Assembly: GCA_013115135.1 (NCBI GenBank)
Contig: JABANP010000275.1
Span: 1 to 64,000 of the forward strand
DNA length: 64,000 bases
Reading direction: 5' to 3'
Source of the DNA: Perkinsus olseni
Lineage: Eukaryota; Perkinsozoa; Perkinsida; Perkinsidae
Under the pieces are notes generated by a model. The model ran no database searches, had not been told where the DNA came from, and saw nothing but the letters and a program-made list of their open reading frames with translations. The first letter of the stretch is position 1; every line of letters begins with the position of its first letter. Positions 23,124 to 35,924 of the stretch are shown here, one piece after another. The position numbers and the translations under genes are program-made.

Positions 23124-23719
23124 ATGTTCGCCACTCTGAGAAGTGTACTGTGGCTGTGGCTCGTCATCACCACTCTGCGAAGCGGCGACCAAACTTGGAG
23201 GGCCTGGCTTGAAGGTAACGTGAATCAGCTTCACTTCATTGCTACCAAACCACGATCATCAGATGGCTGGACAGCATCTGCCGAATGGCCTCACTCTCTG
23301 CACTTGGCGGGAGGAGAAACCACGCAAGGCTCTAGGCTACACCTTCTACGTGGACCATGTCAATGCTGGGATAGGTTCTCGCTCCGCGGGATGCCCTGGA
23401 GGAGGATATCGCTAGTAATAAGGGACGCTATCCAACCTCTCTTGAGCTGCTCCTCGTGCCAGTTACGACTATACTGCCTCTCATTTCTCCAACAGGGAGG
23501 CGACTACTATGGATGGTTCGCGTTATCGTCGGGACCCCTTCATGCAAGCCCGTTTTCCATGGACTTTTCGATGTCCGCTCTAAGGCGTGGAGAAGTCTCA
23601 CGCCGACAGCTAAGTGCTTGAAGGCTCTGGAGGGCTTAAGGACGAGGCTGGCTCTCAGTACCTTCGCCGGGAATTACGAGCTACTTGATGCCATGTGCGA
23701 GCTCCAACCTAAGAAATGA
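23124..23719 (+). CDS. Tandem family M, copy 3 (probable frameshift)
   Basis: Starts MFATLRSVLWLWLVITTLRS, a strong signal peptide, with a donor site at GAAG|GTAACG. The next exon reads GLTLCTWREEKPRKALGYTF then YVDHVNAGIGSRSAGCPGG, aligning with copy 2. The terminal exon has RRDPFMQA in one frame and VFHGLFDVRSKAWRSLTPTA, KCLKALEGLRTRLALSTFAG in the next. The switch falls in a run of four T near 23553, where copy 2 has no extra base. Either this copy is broken or the base is a sequencing error. Confidence 0.55.
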
Positions 23720-24179
23720 TTCTCATCATGTTGTTGTTCCCCGGCCAGTTGATGTTTGTGCATCTTTTATGCGTTTTTGTTTTGGGAGAAGCAGCTGTCA
23801 TTGCCCTTCTCTCAGTTCCCCTATGCGCCTTTCACCTCTTGTCTTCCTTGAATGCTTCACACCAACCATCACTTATCCAGAGCTGCCCTCGACGACGCGA
23901 GAAAGGAGGTATGAGAGAGCCTTTGATGAGACGCCAAGTTACCACACTCAGGAGGGCCGCAGTGGATGAGCAGCAGCATGTCCTCATTGGCGGCGACATG
24001 CTCCTACCGTTGAGTTCGAACCGGACAGCCTCGAGAGTTACTGATGAGGTGGTACTCGCCCGCCGTCCTTCCTAGTATTCGGCCACTGTGCCTTTTACTC
24101 AGTAGAGCGATAATGCGTACACTGCTGTTCACATCAGCCCGGCCTGGTCCTGGTCCTCCTGGCCCGGTGGAATCATCAA

Positions 24180-26123
24180 GTGAGCCGCCCTCTCGCTGAT
24201 CGACCTCACCACCCTCCAGTTACACCTTTCACCCGTACCTTCAACCCTGCGCCAGATCTGCCTTCTACGCTGGGGCTTCGGTCTGGGAGAAGTAGGAGCT
24301 CAGCCTTCTGTCTGATCGCAATGGATGGCCTGGCCAGACACACTTGTATTCGCTTCCAAGAACAGGAGTTTACGCCGGACACGACGAGACTCTTGCTGGT
24401 GAGCTGGGCGACGCTAATTCTCCGTAGCCCGTTAACGCAAACCGCTCGAGTTTGAGGTGAAGTAAGACTTGTCAAATATGTTATAGTATGCAAAGGAACG
24501 TAGCACAGCCGAAGACAGAAGATGTGTCATGGCACAACGTGAACGGTACAACGGTCAGCAGGTGCAGAGTGAAGGCACCAGCTGCTTCACCACTCTGGGC
24601 TACCATTTTGATAATATCCACACTATCAATCTTGGCGACGGGTGTAGTATGGAGATGCTCTCCAGCATCACATTCGGATCGATCGGGACAGGTACGAGTC
24701 TTGGTACCGTCATCCACGAGTTGGGCCATGCCATAGGGCTGCCCTCATGTCCAGAACAGGCCAGTACTGTCCGCCCAGGATCGTTTTAGGAGAGTCTTGC
24801 TGCTGCAGGATCGAGACGCTTATGTCGATATTCTGTGGGGCAACATAGTGCAAGACAAGGAGAAGAACTTCTTTCGGCTGGATAGTGTCCAAAGTCCGTG
24901 GCTGAGCGCGGTGAGGGGTGAGCAGGGCGTCGACCTCGGTGGCCCAAGTGGTAGTGGGAGACCCAGGCACGGTCTACGACTACGAGTCGATCATGCACTA
25001 TGGCGAATGTGAGTTCAGTGTGAGTAGTGGGGAAAGCTCAGTGATGGGTCGGCAGTCGAGGAGCAGGTTACCAGCAAGGATTCTCCGTGTGATCCGACCG
25101 TCCTCACGCTGGAGCCTGAGTAGGGCGGAGGATGACTGCGAAAGAAGGGAAGCCGTCGTGGTGATCAGATGGCGGCATTCGATCGGGCAGCGGCAGTCCC
25201 TTTCTGAGGCGGACATCGCCATCGTTAATGACATATATGCCTGTGAAGCGACCTGTGCAGATGGAATCCTGAATCAGCTCGAGTAAGCCCTGCTTTAAGA
25301 GCATCTTTCCCTTCGGTGGCGAGAGGCAGGCCCTGGACTTGAGTGGAGACAACGCGGGAAGTGAACGACCTTCGAGCTCATCTCATTATGAACTCTCTTC
25401 CTGTTTGATTCCGACGTTGTCGTAAAACGGGTTTGTGGCCTGGTGAGCGCATTCCTGAGGAGGGGCCTGTCTTATGACAAACCTTTCAATGCGGGCCCTC
25501 TTCTGGAGCACTCGGAGCTTTTCTAGAGCTATGAGAAGCATAGTTGGGACTCCCAACTTGAGAGGCAATGAGACTTCCCGCCTCGCAATACTCTGTAGGT
25601 TCGATATCGACTGTGGTGGGCAGAGCTGTCGGAAGGACTGCGCTGACCCCACCGGTGAGACCTCTTCCCTCCAACCGTCATCATGAATATCTGATAGACG
25701 ATGGCCTCGCTAAGATAGACGCGGAAGTGTGCGGCTCGACAGGCGGTTCCTCTTGGTGGTTGTGGATCCTCGCTGGTACGTCGTCAGCGCTCAAGGCCGT
25801 GGCTGAGCGCCTTTCTGTCTGAGTTAGGGGTGGGTGGTATCATCACCTTGGTGGTCATCTGCTTCCTGGTTGACCGGGCTGTTCGAGGTGGCCAGTCGGC
25901 GTCTGAAGGTGATGGACTGATGTATGCTGAGGATTACGAGGACGACGAGGAAGAAGAGTATGGCATAGACGAGGAGGGCGAAGGGGAGGAGTACCACGTC
26001 GCTTCTAGCGGCCGTCAGAGGACGTTCTCTTCAGGATTTACTCAAGCTCATCCCCGTACAGCGACAGTTTGTATGGGAGGGACAGTCCTTGTGACACCGG
26101 ACGAGCTGACCAGCGCAACATGA
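24180..26123 (+). CDS. Astacin-family (M12A) zinc metalloprotease, probably membrane-anchored
   Basis: Secreted or surface endopeptidase by family. Exons: AMDGLARHTCIRFQEQEF (about 24320); GTSCFTTLGYHFDNIHTINL; then the zinc site HELGHAIGL (24718). The third His and NRP turn follow in the next frame (CAT at 24746-24748), so one extra base splits the HExxHxxGxxH motif. A 45-nt intron (24764-24808) joins in phase to DRDAYVDILWGNIVQDKEKN. A second intron (donor 24918) leads to the Met-turn YDYESIMHYGE (about 24975) and the domain end SLSEADIAIVNDIYACE (25200-25250). A Cys-rich segment (CGGQSCRKDCAD) follows, then WWLWILAG, an intron, and GGIITLVVICFLVDRAV, a transmembrane helix, with an acidic tail (EDYEDDEEEEYG) to the stop at 26121-26123. 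Joining protease and anchor into one gene is inference. Confidence 0.65.
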
Positions 26124-29100
26124 CCTTCTTCAGTATTATGCGCCCACACGCTGTCTTTGGCTGCAGTGGCTGGTAGCAGGTCGTCGACTGGAGTATTCCC
26201 CTAACAGCATGGTCCAAGATTAGTGTCCGGTAATGATCGTACTGTGAATGCAGCAGCCGCCGCCGCAGTCTCGTTTCGAATGAAGCTCACGCCCGATGTT
26301 GCCGTGGTACATGAGGACGAGTAACTTTTGTGTTGGTCAATGCTTGGGGTGCCTTCTGGGTGGGAAGTATTCCTGCTACTGGCTGACCCTATCGAGGTGA
26401 CCACCAGTGGCGGCCTATGAAGGGAACAGGCATGTAGTTGATGATTGAGAGCCGCCGCGTTCTGCTGCGTCACTACTGCGTAGGGACCTCGTCTCTTGGC
26501 CCCAGCGGATACACTAAAGTGGCCTTTCGAGGGAGTAATCCTCACAACTGTAGAATTGAGGTCGTCGCGGGGATTTGTCCGGATGCTCACAACGATGCTG
26601 TCTGCTTTCCTTATCTATTCCTACCCATCATGGCTTATATCATCAAGAGAGCTGTGCAGCACAGCGTCTTCTTGCCTGAAAGCGAGAGGCCGCCACCAGG
26701 AGTCAAGCCTGGACAGGATCTCAGAGTCCCACCTCAGGATATGTGAGAAATGACGCTTCCTCGGAGGGAAGGTGATCATTCGGGTTCAGCACAACGACCT
26801 ACACTACAGCTGCCTCCGCTAGACAGCCCGACCATACCTACTTGCGCCACACTACTTTCACTGACGCATCCGAGTAGGTGGCCGTTATAGAAGAGAATGG
26901 GGGTCCTTGCACGGCCCTTCTTAGATACGGGAAGTGCTTCGCAAATGTTACCAAAATGGACTGCGTTGTCCAACGGAAGGACCTAGCGGAAAGATACCAC
27001 CAACGGCGGTAGGACAAGAGAATCTTAACTCGCCTCTAGCTTCACGCAAAACAGGGAGCGCAAAGCGAAGCGATCCGACCAACTGTCTGAAGGGGCCACC
27101 AGCTTCGACCAGAAGGCGCACGAGCTCTCGAGCGCCCGCCACTGGACGGTAATCTCACCTTCGCCTCCGCCACTTTGGTTGAACTTCTTTTCAGACCTCT
27201 TATCGCGCTGATTTCATTGAGGGCCCGGAAAGAGGGTGACTGGTCTATTGCCGGAACAAAACCTCAAGTTAGAGGAGGAGTCACGGCTGTGGTGCCTGTC
27301 AGGTGACAGGAGGTGTATCATGAGTAAATGACAAGAGATCAACGGTGGTGCGTTCAGATGCGTTACTGAGGACACCGGCATCTCCTCCTTTACTGAGCGC
27401 TTTGGGGAGTATGGAAGCGCTCCGAGGGACCTGATCGCAGAGTGGGTTTGAACGGCGGCTGGGAGGGGTTATGTCGTTCTCTTGATAGCCCGAATGCAGC
27501 ACAGCTCCCAGTGAAGATAACAGCTCTTGAAGACGGAACTACGAAAGGTGGGGCCTTTAGGAGGTCTGTGACGAAAGTTGAATCGCTGCTGCTGCTGCTG
27601 CTGGTGCCTGTCAGGGAAGGCGCACATTCCGGGTTATCAAGGCTTTATACCGTCAAACGTCCGCAACCCCTCGGTAAGGAGGTGTTGTATACAGCGGCCA
27701 AAAACTTGGGCTCAGGTCGTGTCTCAAGCTTTCGGGGATGATACCAGGCAAACCATAGATAAAACCACCATGACTGAGATATACCATCAGAATGTGCCCG
27801 GCTATTGTGGACACCTTCCCACTGGTACTGTAGACCAACGATCGGTCGCCGGCGCGAAACTCTTATGTTTTAGAGTCTAAGAACGACAAGGGGCCTCGGC
27901 AGCTCACAACTTCTACCATCGCCGGTTCGGATTACGCGGTGAAGAGCTTCAGCAGGAGTGGGGAATCTTCTGATCATTCACGCTGACTGTGTTCCCTGGG
28001 TTATAATTGCCATGCAAGAGATGTTGTCCGGTCTGTGGAGACCCCGCTGTTGCTTCAGTGACTCTCAATAAACACCATAGGCACTGGCTCGGTGTTCCTG
28101 GTTGCGATCATCCCTTCGATCATCATGGTTATCGGAAATTCTCCTCTCTTCCGCTCGTTCGTATCCTGCCTCGAAGAGATCCCCGTGGTTGCCCGTCCAG
28201 GTCATGGACAAGAGGCCGGCTCTCGTTCGTGTTTGGCTGGGGGTCTCTTCTCTACTCTTGCTTCCCTAGCGTCATTTGGACAGGGGAGACGCAGTGCGCC
28301 TGGTTGTGATAATCCCTCCGATCGTCACGGTTGCTGTAAAGACTTTCCCTTCTTTTGTCTGCATCTTGTCTAGAAGAGATCTTTGCAGGTATGACAGTGT
28401 TGCTCGTCCGGGTTAAGGACAAGAGGCTGGCTCTCGTTTCCTTTGGCCCTCACGTCGACATAAAACACACAATGGCGGGATGCGCGCAACCTATTGGCAT
28501 CTCGGAGACATTCTCTCTGTGAACCTAACACAATTGAACTGTAGGTTTACTAGCTTCAATATACCACCTCCCCGTCATTACCCTCAGATGCTCTCTGCTC
28601 TTACCAGCTCTATCTCGATCACTATGAACCGCAGCGAGTTCGATCTTCGTGGAGGTCATGAGTTTGCACGCAGCTTCCACACGCAGTCCTAGAAGCTAGA
28701 CAATATTGCACTCGTGCTACGGGTGCCGAAATGGTCTCAAGCATTCGGGCTCGGGTAGCGTGGAAACTCAAAGCCAATATCGTCATCTCCTCACAGTTAT
28801 CTACGGAACCCGTCAGTGCCTTGGCTAGCCAGTGAGAGTATTAGATACTCTGTGCGGTGACAGTCATCATACCCTTCAATGCACCGTATGATGGTCTACC
28901 CACCCTACTCCTTCAGTAGTACATTTGATAAAAGGATGGCCATTACTCTGGACTTGCTTCTCCATTTTCGTACCTTCTTCTCCTACCGTCATCGGTGATG
29001 CGTACGAGGGTGATATGATGCGATATGATATGTGCGTTGATTTGGGTGATATCTTTGGACCGATATCTGACCCGAGAGACGACCACATGAACATTGGGGT

Positions 29101-29660
29101 ATTCTGCAGGAAACCCCATGGTGGATACACTCGGGTGGTCCACTCTTTCCCTATCTATCAAGTAAAAGGGTGCTATCATTGTTATGCTTTGTTTTTTGTT
29201 ATGCCTTTTGTCCCTTGCAAACGAGGTCGAGTACTCAACAACCGCTAGCGGAAACGCTCACACAACAGCACAGGACGAGCCGAGCGAAAGGGGTCTAGTG
29301 CCTACGCTGCAAAAGCGAGATAGGTCTTAATGAAGAGATAAAGTGGGATGCCGACTTTGGGCGACTAACGAAGACTAGCGGCATCCTCCGCACAAACATA
29401 CGGACTTCAAGACATGAGAGTCACCGGACCGAAAACAACGTGTTCTTCATCACAGTATCCAGTTCTTCTAATTCGCTCGCGCGAAGATCTCAGATCAACA
29501 TTGAGTCTCTGAACCGAATGTCCGTGCTGGGAACATTGACTGGAACCCGCAGTTGTTACTCAAAGACCGCGTGACACCTCCTTGACGACATGTAGAATCA
29601 CTGACAGAGTCACACTGTTACACTGTGACTCGGTAGGGGCAACAAAAGTATAATTCTTCG
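26124..29660. other. Low-coding interval
   Basis: Several frames of 60-130 codons on both strands (for example 26438-26746 plus, 28925-29248 plus) lack recognisable motifs. A CTG microsatellite lies at 27585-27603. A diverged direct repeat of about 150 bp lies at 28110-28250 and 28300-28440, and small palindromes occur such as GAGTCACACTGTTACACTGT near 29598. Confidence 0.4.
28110..28445 (+). repeat. Diverged direct repeat (two units)
   Basis: The two units share blocks in the same order: TTGCGATCATCCCTTCGATC versus TTGTGATAATCCCTCCGATC, AGAAGAGATC, and GGACAAGAGGCCGGCTCTCG versus GGACAAGAGGCTGGCTCTCG. Similarity is about three quarters with small gaps. No open frame is preserved across both. 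Confidence 0.55.
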
Positions 29661-29666
29661 AGCGGC

Positions 29667-31839
29667 TCACAGAGGCGAAGACCTCGGTGAGTCCATCGAG
29701 ATTAAGAGGCCTTGCGGACGCATCACGATAGCAGAGGTAAACTTCGTCTCCACATTGCTACCCTCGGCGACCCTCATGTTTCTGAAGTGTCGGAGCAGCC
29801 TCGAAGAGTAGACTATCATCTCTTCCATAGCTAGGTGCCTCCCGGGGCACTTTCTCGGCCCATCTCCGAAGCCAACGAATTGGCGACACTTCTCATCGTC
29901 GATTGTGGCTCCACCCGGTGAAAGCCAGCGCTCGGGCCTAAGACCAGGGATACATAACTTGGAGAGATCGCCACAGCGGGAGTCCCGCTGCGGGACCGTG
30001 GGGTGGAGCTTGCCTCGGTCTTAGGAACACAACAGCAGCTGGTGACCAGCTCACCTGAACTCGGTCCCTCTTTCGTATGATTCCTCCAGTATCTTTTTCA
30101 GCATGATAACAACTCGTGTTCCTGCCTTGATGGGTTGTCCGAGCAGTTCACAGTCCCGTAGAGCTGTGAATGGCAAAATCGGCCCGGGTAGATGTAGCTA
30201 AAGGAACAACGGGGGTCGGAGCTGCAAATCTACTGCCAATCGACAACAGAGTAGAAACTCGTTGAGAATTCCGTGAAGTCTGTGACCTACACGCTGATTC
30301 TCGAGTATGCAAGCTCGTAGATATGGCAGCTGTCTGAAGTCTTCACTCGTCTCGGGGTCTCTCTCCAAAGCAAGGACTTCAGCTCGTGCAGTCTCCTGTA
30401 CTTCTGGATGAAGGCAGAAGTATTTCAGAAGATTGCTCATCGATCCAGACACGGTGTCACTTCCAGCCCCAATGTACCTGTGCGCTTGAACAGCTTTCTG
30501 AGCGAAGTTAGGATATTGCTACATGTGTAAGGTGCTCAGCAGTTCCTTCATGTCGAACTCCTTCCCTGCATGATCAAGGATATTGGGGAACCGTGTGCCA
30601 TTTCTAGAGGCATCAGCGAGGTCATTTCGGATAATCTCCGCCGACCGGAACCTCAATCTGCGCCAGTCGTTCATAAACTGAAAGGCGGACCGACGGTCGT
30701 CCTTTCACCGTGGCCACGTCTAGGAAAGATGCATCACACCTTTCTCAGCTTGGGGTAGAACTGTCTCAGGATCGAACTAGAGCAAATGCACGCGGTCGTT
30801 GGGTTAATACTCAGTTCCAGCTCGCGTCGAATGAAGGATACTGCCATCTCCTGGAAGTCGTCAGTGAAGAGCAAATCTGAATAGAATGGTCGATTGAGTA
30901 GCTGCCTAGCTGCACTGGTCGCTGCCTTGTGAGTTGAGTGGATCTGGCTCGCCAACGTAGATAGCTGATATAACCTTAGAGGCGCCAAGAGCGATGTCAT
31001 GATCTGGGTCCCAGCGACTGATGACTCCGTTCGGGTCGCCCTTGGAGCGTACCCGACGTACCTGTATGATACAGGCGACTTGCCAAGTGACTGGAGTACA
31101 TGATGGAGTACTCACCAAGCTGTCAGCAACGGAGCATATCATCGGGAGCAGATCCTGCACATTGCTTTCGGAAAGTGGCGTCGAGATAACTTTCCTGTGG
31201 ATCTTCCATTCCATGCCTTCCGCGAATACTAAGCTGGTGTGACTCAAGAGATTCGGGATATCTACCCGGCTGAAGCTTTTCGGCCTATCTCTGGCTATTT
31301 GATGATAGAGCTCCATATCAGAAACCAGGACGACAGTGTTGGTGAACAGCCTGATCACAAAGGGCTCAAGTTTTTCAAGGTGACCTCGCAATGAGCCTCG
31401 CATGTATCATTGGCGTGATATTCACAGTGATCGATATGGTTGCAGTTCTCACCTGAAAGAACAGACTTTTCCGAATCGATCCGCGACTTTCGTGAGTAGC
31501 TCAACTTGGCCCTCAGGACTCAAGAAAGGCAGCCAGGCGATAGTAGTGACCTGAGCATTGCAGGTCGAAAGACATATGCCGGGAGTCTATCGAGCTTACG
31601 TCTGGCCCCGGGAAGGGCGGCTTGCGGAAGATCTCCACGTAGATTTTCAGCAGCTTGTGAGCTACGAAACCTGCTAGAGCCGCGCCGACCACCCTCAGGG
31701 AGACACACCGCCAATCGGACTGCCTATCAAGCAACGAGCGGAACAAATGTGGCATGTATGGCCAGCCAGGCATGACGCTCTTGGAGGGAGAGGGTATATG
31801 GGTTAGATAACCTCCTATAGAGCAAGTGTGGTGCCTCAC
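29667..31839 (-). CDS. Cytochrome P450 A1
   Basis: Haem-thiolate monooxygenase, probably ER-anchored. The N-terminal exon has a hydrophobic helix (VVGAALAGFVAHKLL) and the proline hinge KPPFPGP. Then come VSDMELYHQIARDRPKSFSR, the C-helix WKIHRKVISTPLSE (W-x-x-x-[RK] pattern), the I-helix AGSDTVSGSMS (AGxDT pattern), the K-helix ExxR as ENQR, PERWLSPGG, and the haem loop FGDGPRKCPGRHLA with the ligand Cys at about 29847-29849. Stop at 29667-29669 after SPRSSPL. About eight exons with short GT-AG introns. The start may be the ATG at 31839 or one further in (31773). Closest relative in the window is A2 (35925-38177). All core motifs are present, so it looks functional. Substrate unknown. Confidence 0.82.
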
Positions 31840-32243
31840 TCCGCTGCCATCGCGGATTCAGCAGATAAATCGGACTATGAAAACACTGTTTTAAAAGATG
31901 CGGAAGGCTGATATATAGCGTGCTCAATAGGGTGACCTGTAGCGTGGTCTAGATATTGTTGGGATCCTTAGTAGGCGGTATCTGTAGCTAAGGGCGACCA
32001 GCGAGACTTTTCTGTGCGCAGTATGGCCATTTGAAATGGCAATCGCGGGTCGGCAGGTTTAAGTCACCCCTCAAAGTCCTCGGTTTGAAGAAATGAGAGC
32101 GCCCTGAGGACGACGCCCGCGTACTTGAAGTTCGAGTCCCGAATCGTTATCGAGCACCCAACTGCTCAACGTGGTGCCCAGGGCACTGGCTTGCTAGCAT
32201 GGAGAGTATAACTGGGACGCGAGGTGTCCCCTTCGTGCGCATG

Positions 32244-32298
32244 CCCACTGTACTGAGTAACAGCGCATGCCGCATGCACTGTTACTCAGTACAGTGGG
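32244..32298. repeat. Near-perfect palindrome, 27-bp arms
   Basis: CCCACTGTACTGAGTAACAG and onward to GCATGC pairs with the inverted copy ending at 32298; one mismatch and a single-base spacer. Confidence 0.85.
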
Positions 32299-33906
32299 GC
32301 TATTTGAGACAGGGCTCGAAGCGTGGTAGAAGTTTTACCGAAGTTCGGTGAATAAGTCACCCCACTTTTAGTGCATAGCTCACGAAGGAAACTTGTTCAG
32401 CAGTTATTGTAATTTTCTCGAGGTGCTGGGAACATACTGAATCCAATAGATTCACTATGTGTCACAAAATTGAGTGCGTTTCGACTTCATATGCGCTTCG
32501 GCTGAAGAGAGATAGTTCTTATGCACGCATTTGTATGCATGTATGAACACCTGAAAAGATCCGATTTGACATAACATACTGTAGCTCCACTCGCTTCGCT
32601 CGCTCTGCAATGTATTCAGAAAATGAACGAGTGGTTCATCTGGGTTGAAACCAGCGCGGACTCCGTGCCGCGGAGAGATGCCACGTTCTATTGTGCGCAC
32701 AACGGGACATCTCGTTGTTCGGTTCAACCGAGTCGGTTGTGCCTTCCATACCAGCAACCTAGTGCCATGAGCACCAGCTCGAGCTGTCAGGTGCTCGGTA
32801 ATGGCTCTATTAGACGGCGTCCCTTCGATGCTCTCATACTATTTAATCGAGGTCTTGAGAGGTAACTTGTGCATGCCGAACCGCGATTGCCATTTATAGC
32901 ATCGCCTTCGGCCTCGGCACAGTTTCCCTTCGCGTTACCTTCGCTGCAGTCGTGATGTCCTGTCGACCTTACCGACGCCAGTGGGGTGCAGTGCCTTGCC
33001 CCATCTCGAGACCAGAGGTTTTATTCAGTTACCGCCGGCAACTTACCGGGAGGCCCCCCTATGTTTAGAGTCCCATCCTTAGTTGCATCATGCAACTTAC
33101 GTGGCGCTGCATTGCAGTCTGCATGGTTTCACAGGGGGTAGACAGCAGATCGATAGCCTCGGAGTGTCGATGCACGTGAGAGTGTAAGATGGAGGATGTC
33201 GGGTGTCTAAGTAGTGCAATAACCGAACTTTGGTTCTAAGTTTGAACTTCGTTCGAGTATCTCTAAACTGTTCCGTCCGTTCTAGAATGGCTTTTGGAGA
33301 TTTGGCAACAGCCACGAATTGTGGCCCGCGATAGGTGAAAATTTCCTGAAAAAGTCCTCCTTAATGAGCTATCCAATGAAAACTTTCCATTGGAAAGTAT
33401 CAAAAGACTTCGAGCAATTTACATTTACGAAATTCGACACCCAGTCACTGGCTATGAGTGACCTAAGTTGAATTCATTTCAGTGAATTCATTCAGTGACC
33501 TAAGTTGAATTCAGACACTCGCCACCGCTGCCCACGAACCCCACGAAAGGGGGAAGGCAGACCTGGCAAATGGCCAGCGCTTCTCGTTAACACGTCGATT
33601 GGTTCCAGTCGATCTAGTCGCGAATCAGGCTGATTGAATCAGCAGGTATATCTGCTGACTCTCGAACCCCTCTTGATGAGCGACAGGTACCTATCTGGGC
33701 TTCCGACCGTCACGGTGGCGATGAGTGCAGAACACGCCTCCCGGCTAGTTTTCCGTGTTCTCTTATTCGTTAATGCTTACCTTTTTCATTCGATTTCGGC
33801 CAGAAGCGATCCTCGACCAGTGCCAGGGCTGTACTCCAGCTGATCACAGGTCGCGCTTGACCTTGCTGAGGTTGTGACGAGATCCGAAGTTTTCTTCTTA
33901 GCTGTT

Positions 33907-33955
33907 CTCGTCCTCTGCTGATGTGATTAAATTAATCACATCAGCAGAGGACGAG
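33907..33955. repeat. Perfect palindrome, 23-bp arms
   Basis: CTCGTCCTCTGCTGATGTGA at the left is repeated exactly inverted at the right, with a 3-nt AAT spacer. Confidence 0.9.
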
Positions 33956-34066
33956 CAGAGGAAGATTAAATCTTTTGTGTTACTCTGTCCCTTCCGAGAG
34001 TATGTAATGATTTGATTGTAGTTATTATTTGCGCTCGCGTGCAATTCTATTGTGTCAATATCTTAG

Positions 34067-34089
34067 TGATCGGCTCACTGAGCCGATCA
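34067..34089. repeat. Perfect short palindrome
   Basis: TGATCGGCTCA / TGAGCCGATCA around a single base. Confidence 0.85.
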
Positions 34090-34383
34090 ATCCCACCCAA
34101 CCCACTAACCGAGGCTACGGGGCGAGCCTGGAGTCCAGGCCCTGGATCCTCCCCGATATCCGGATTGTAAGACCTCGCTGGGCCGGCCGCTACATGCGTA
34201 GAGGTTGTGCACTCGCAGTGCGCAGCCAAACGCGGTAACCGCTGGCGTAGGGCAGCAGTCAGAATAGTCATAGACCCCCGAGTCGGGGGCCCGAATCCCA
34301 ATCCCCGCAGTCAGAGGTTCCATCGTTACGAAGGCTCCGTCGTCACCGGCGGAATCCGCCGGGCGGATAATCTGCTATTTTCC

Positions 34384-34403
34384 AAACCTGCCATGGCAGG
34401 TTT
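34384..34403. repeat. Perfect 20-bp palindrome
   Basis: AAACCTGCCATGGCAGGTTT, followed within 60 bp by two more palindromes (GGTTGGCAACC and GCAATACTGAGTATTGC). Confidence 0.85.
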
Positions 34404-35924
34404 AAGTTGCAATACTGTTGGGGGGTTGGCAACCCCGGGTTGCAATACTGAGTATTGCCCGCACCACCTTCCTTGCGGCGAGTTGTTTGGAGTGTAGGCC
34501 CGTTTGTCGCGCTGAGATACTCCCATCCAGATCCGAACCTGGGGCGATTGCGTGCTGACCAAGAACTCTCTCCGCCGAACCATTCAGATGGCCGATTGGG
34601 AATGCTGGCTGAGTATTTACTCCCATTGTATCTACTCGGACAGTCCGCGGATGGATTAATGAACTTCTACTATGATCTACACAACGAGTTTAGTTCAAAT
34701 CAGAAAGACGTTCTTGTGACTGAGTCACAGTGGCAAAAGGGTCACGGTGATTTTTTCCCAGCTCGGGGTGACTGACGGATGAGCGATCAAGCATGAGTTC
34801 CTTTCCCTGAGAGGCAGGACGGGAAACCCTACGGGTTGCTAGAGATATATCGGTGTCAGGCCAAATTTCACAATGCGTCTATGACTGGCTTCTGAAGTGA
34901 AGTCGAAGCATATGACTCTCTCTTGAGGTCCGCTTAGGTGAACCGGAGTGACTGCAGTTATCAAGAATTGAGAACATTGGTCTCAGACCAAGTTCAAGGG
35001 AGCGGATGGAGTCTCGAGAGAGCGCGGCGCGCGCCCGTGGGCACGAAACGATTGCCGAGGGCGCCAAAGGGATGACCTGACCAGGGCTGAGTCATCCGTC
35101 CGAGCTCTCGTCGAAGAAATTTTTCCTTTTAGTTGGTCGGGAGACATTACCTTCCGAGCCCCCCCCCTTTCGAGGCGTTCGGCCTCTCGAAGGAGGTAAT
35201 GTGACTATCGGTCGGAAACCCGTGAGTGTTGAGCCTATACTCAAGCTCTCGGGCCGGGTTTTCGACCTCTTATCCCTCACCCTACACTCCCGATCGACTG
35301 AGTTATTAGTCGAACGACTCGAAAGTTGGAATGATAACACAACAGCACAGAACAAACCGAAAGGGGAAAATCCTTCCAAAAAGTGTACTTGTGTATACCG
35401 CAAAAGGAAAAAATGATGGCGACGAAAATATAGCAAACTCTCCTTAGGCGACTCACCGTACGCCATGTACGAGTTTCAACACAGAAACGGTATCCTAACG
35501 GTGGCAGCAACATCATCACAATCACGAGCCATCGGCAACGTCGCTTGAACTACCATAAGGAGTTTCCGTCCGACTTTTTCAATCGACTTCTATCATATGA
35601 CTTTATGACTTATATGACATAAGTTATATTGAAATTTCAATGACAGAAACCTCGGGTCGGATCCCGACGGGTCCACTGTTCTGAGTCCGCTCCAAGTTCA
35701 TAGACCGTCGGATTTGAGGACCGTTAACTGAAATTTAGTTGGTTAGCTGCCTCGCGAGGAACTCATTTCGAAATATCCCGCCAGAAAGAAATATGACATA
35801 GTAAACACTGTAGCTGGTCTCATTTGAAGACCGAAAAGACTCGGGAAAAATGCTGAGTATGTTCCAGCAAAAAATGGTGTTCGCAAGCTGTGCCGGAATA
35901 CGAATGTTGAACATTCTTGGACCT

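Larger units (their letters stand above)
31840..35924. other. Palindrome-rich spacer between P450 A1 and A2
   Basis: No convincing gene. Scattered frames under 125 codons (33097-33315, 34455-34775, 35092-35466) have no motif. The interval holds several near-perfect inverted repeats, listed separately, and low-complexity stretches. Confidence 0.5.

Noticed and set aside
35092..35220. rRNA or structural RNA gene at the GGCCTCTCGAAGGAGG hairpin
   Set aside because: Only a local stem around a C-run; no match to rRNA or snRNA landmarks.
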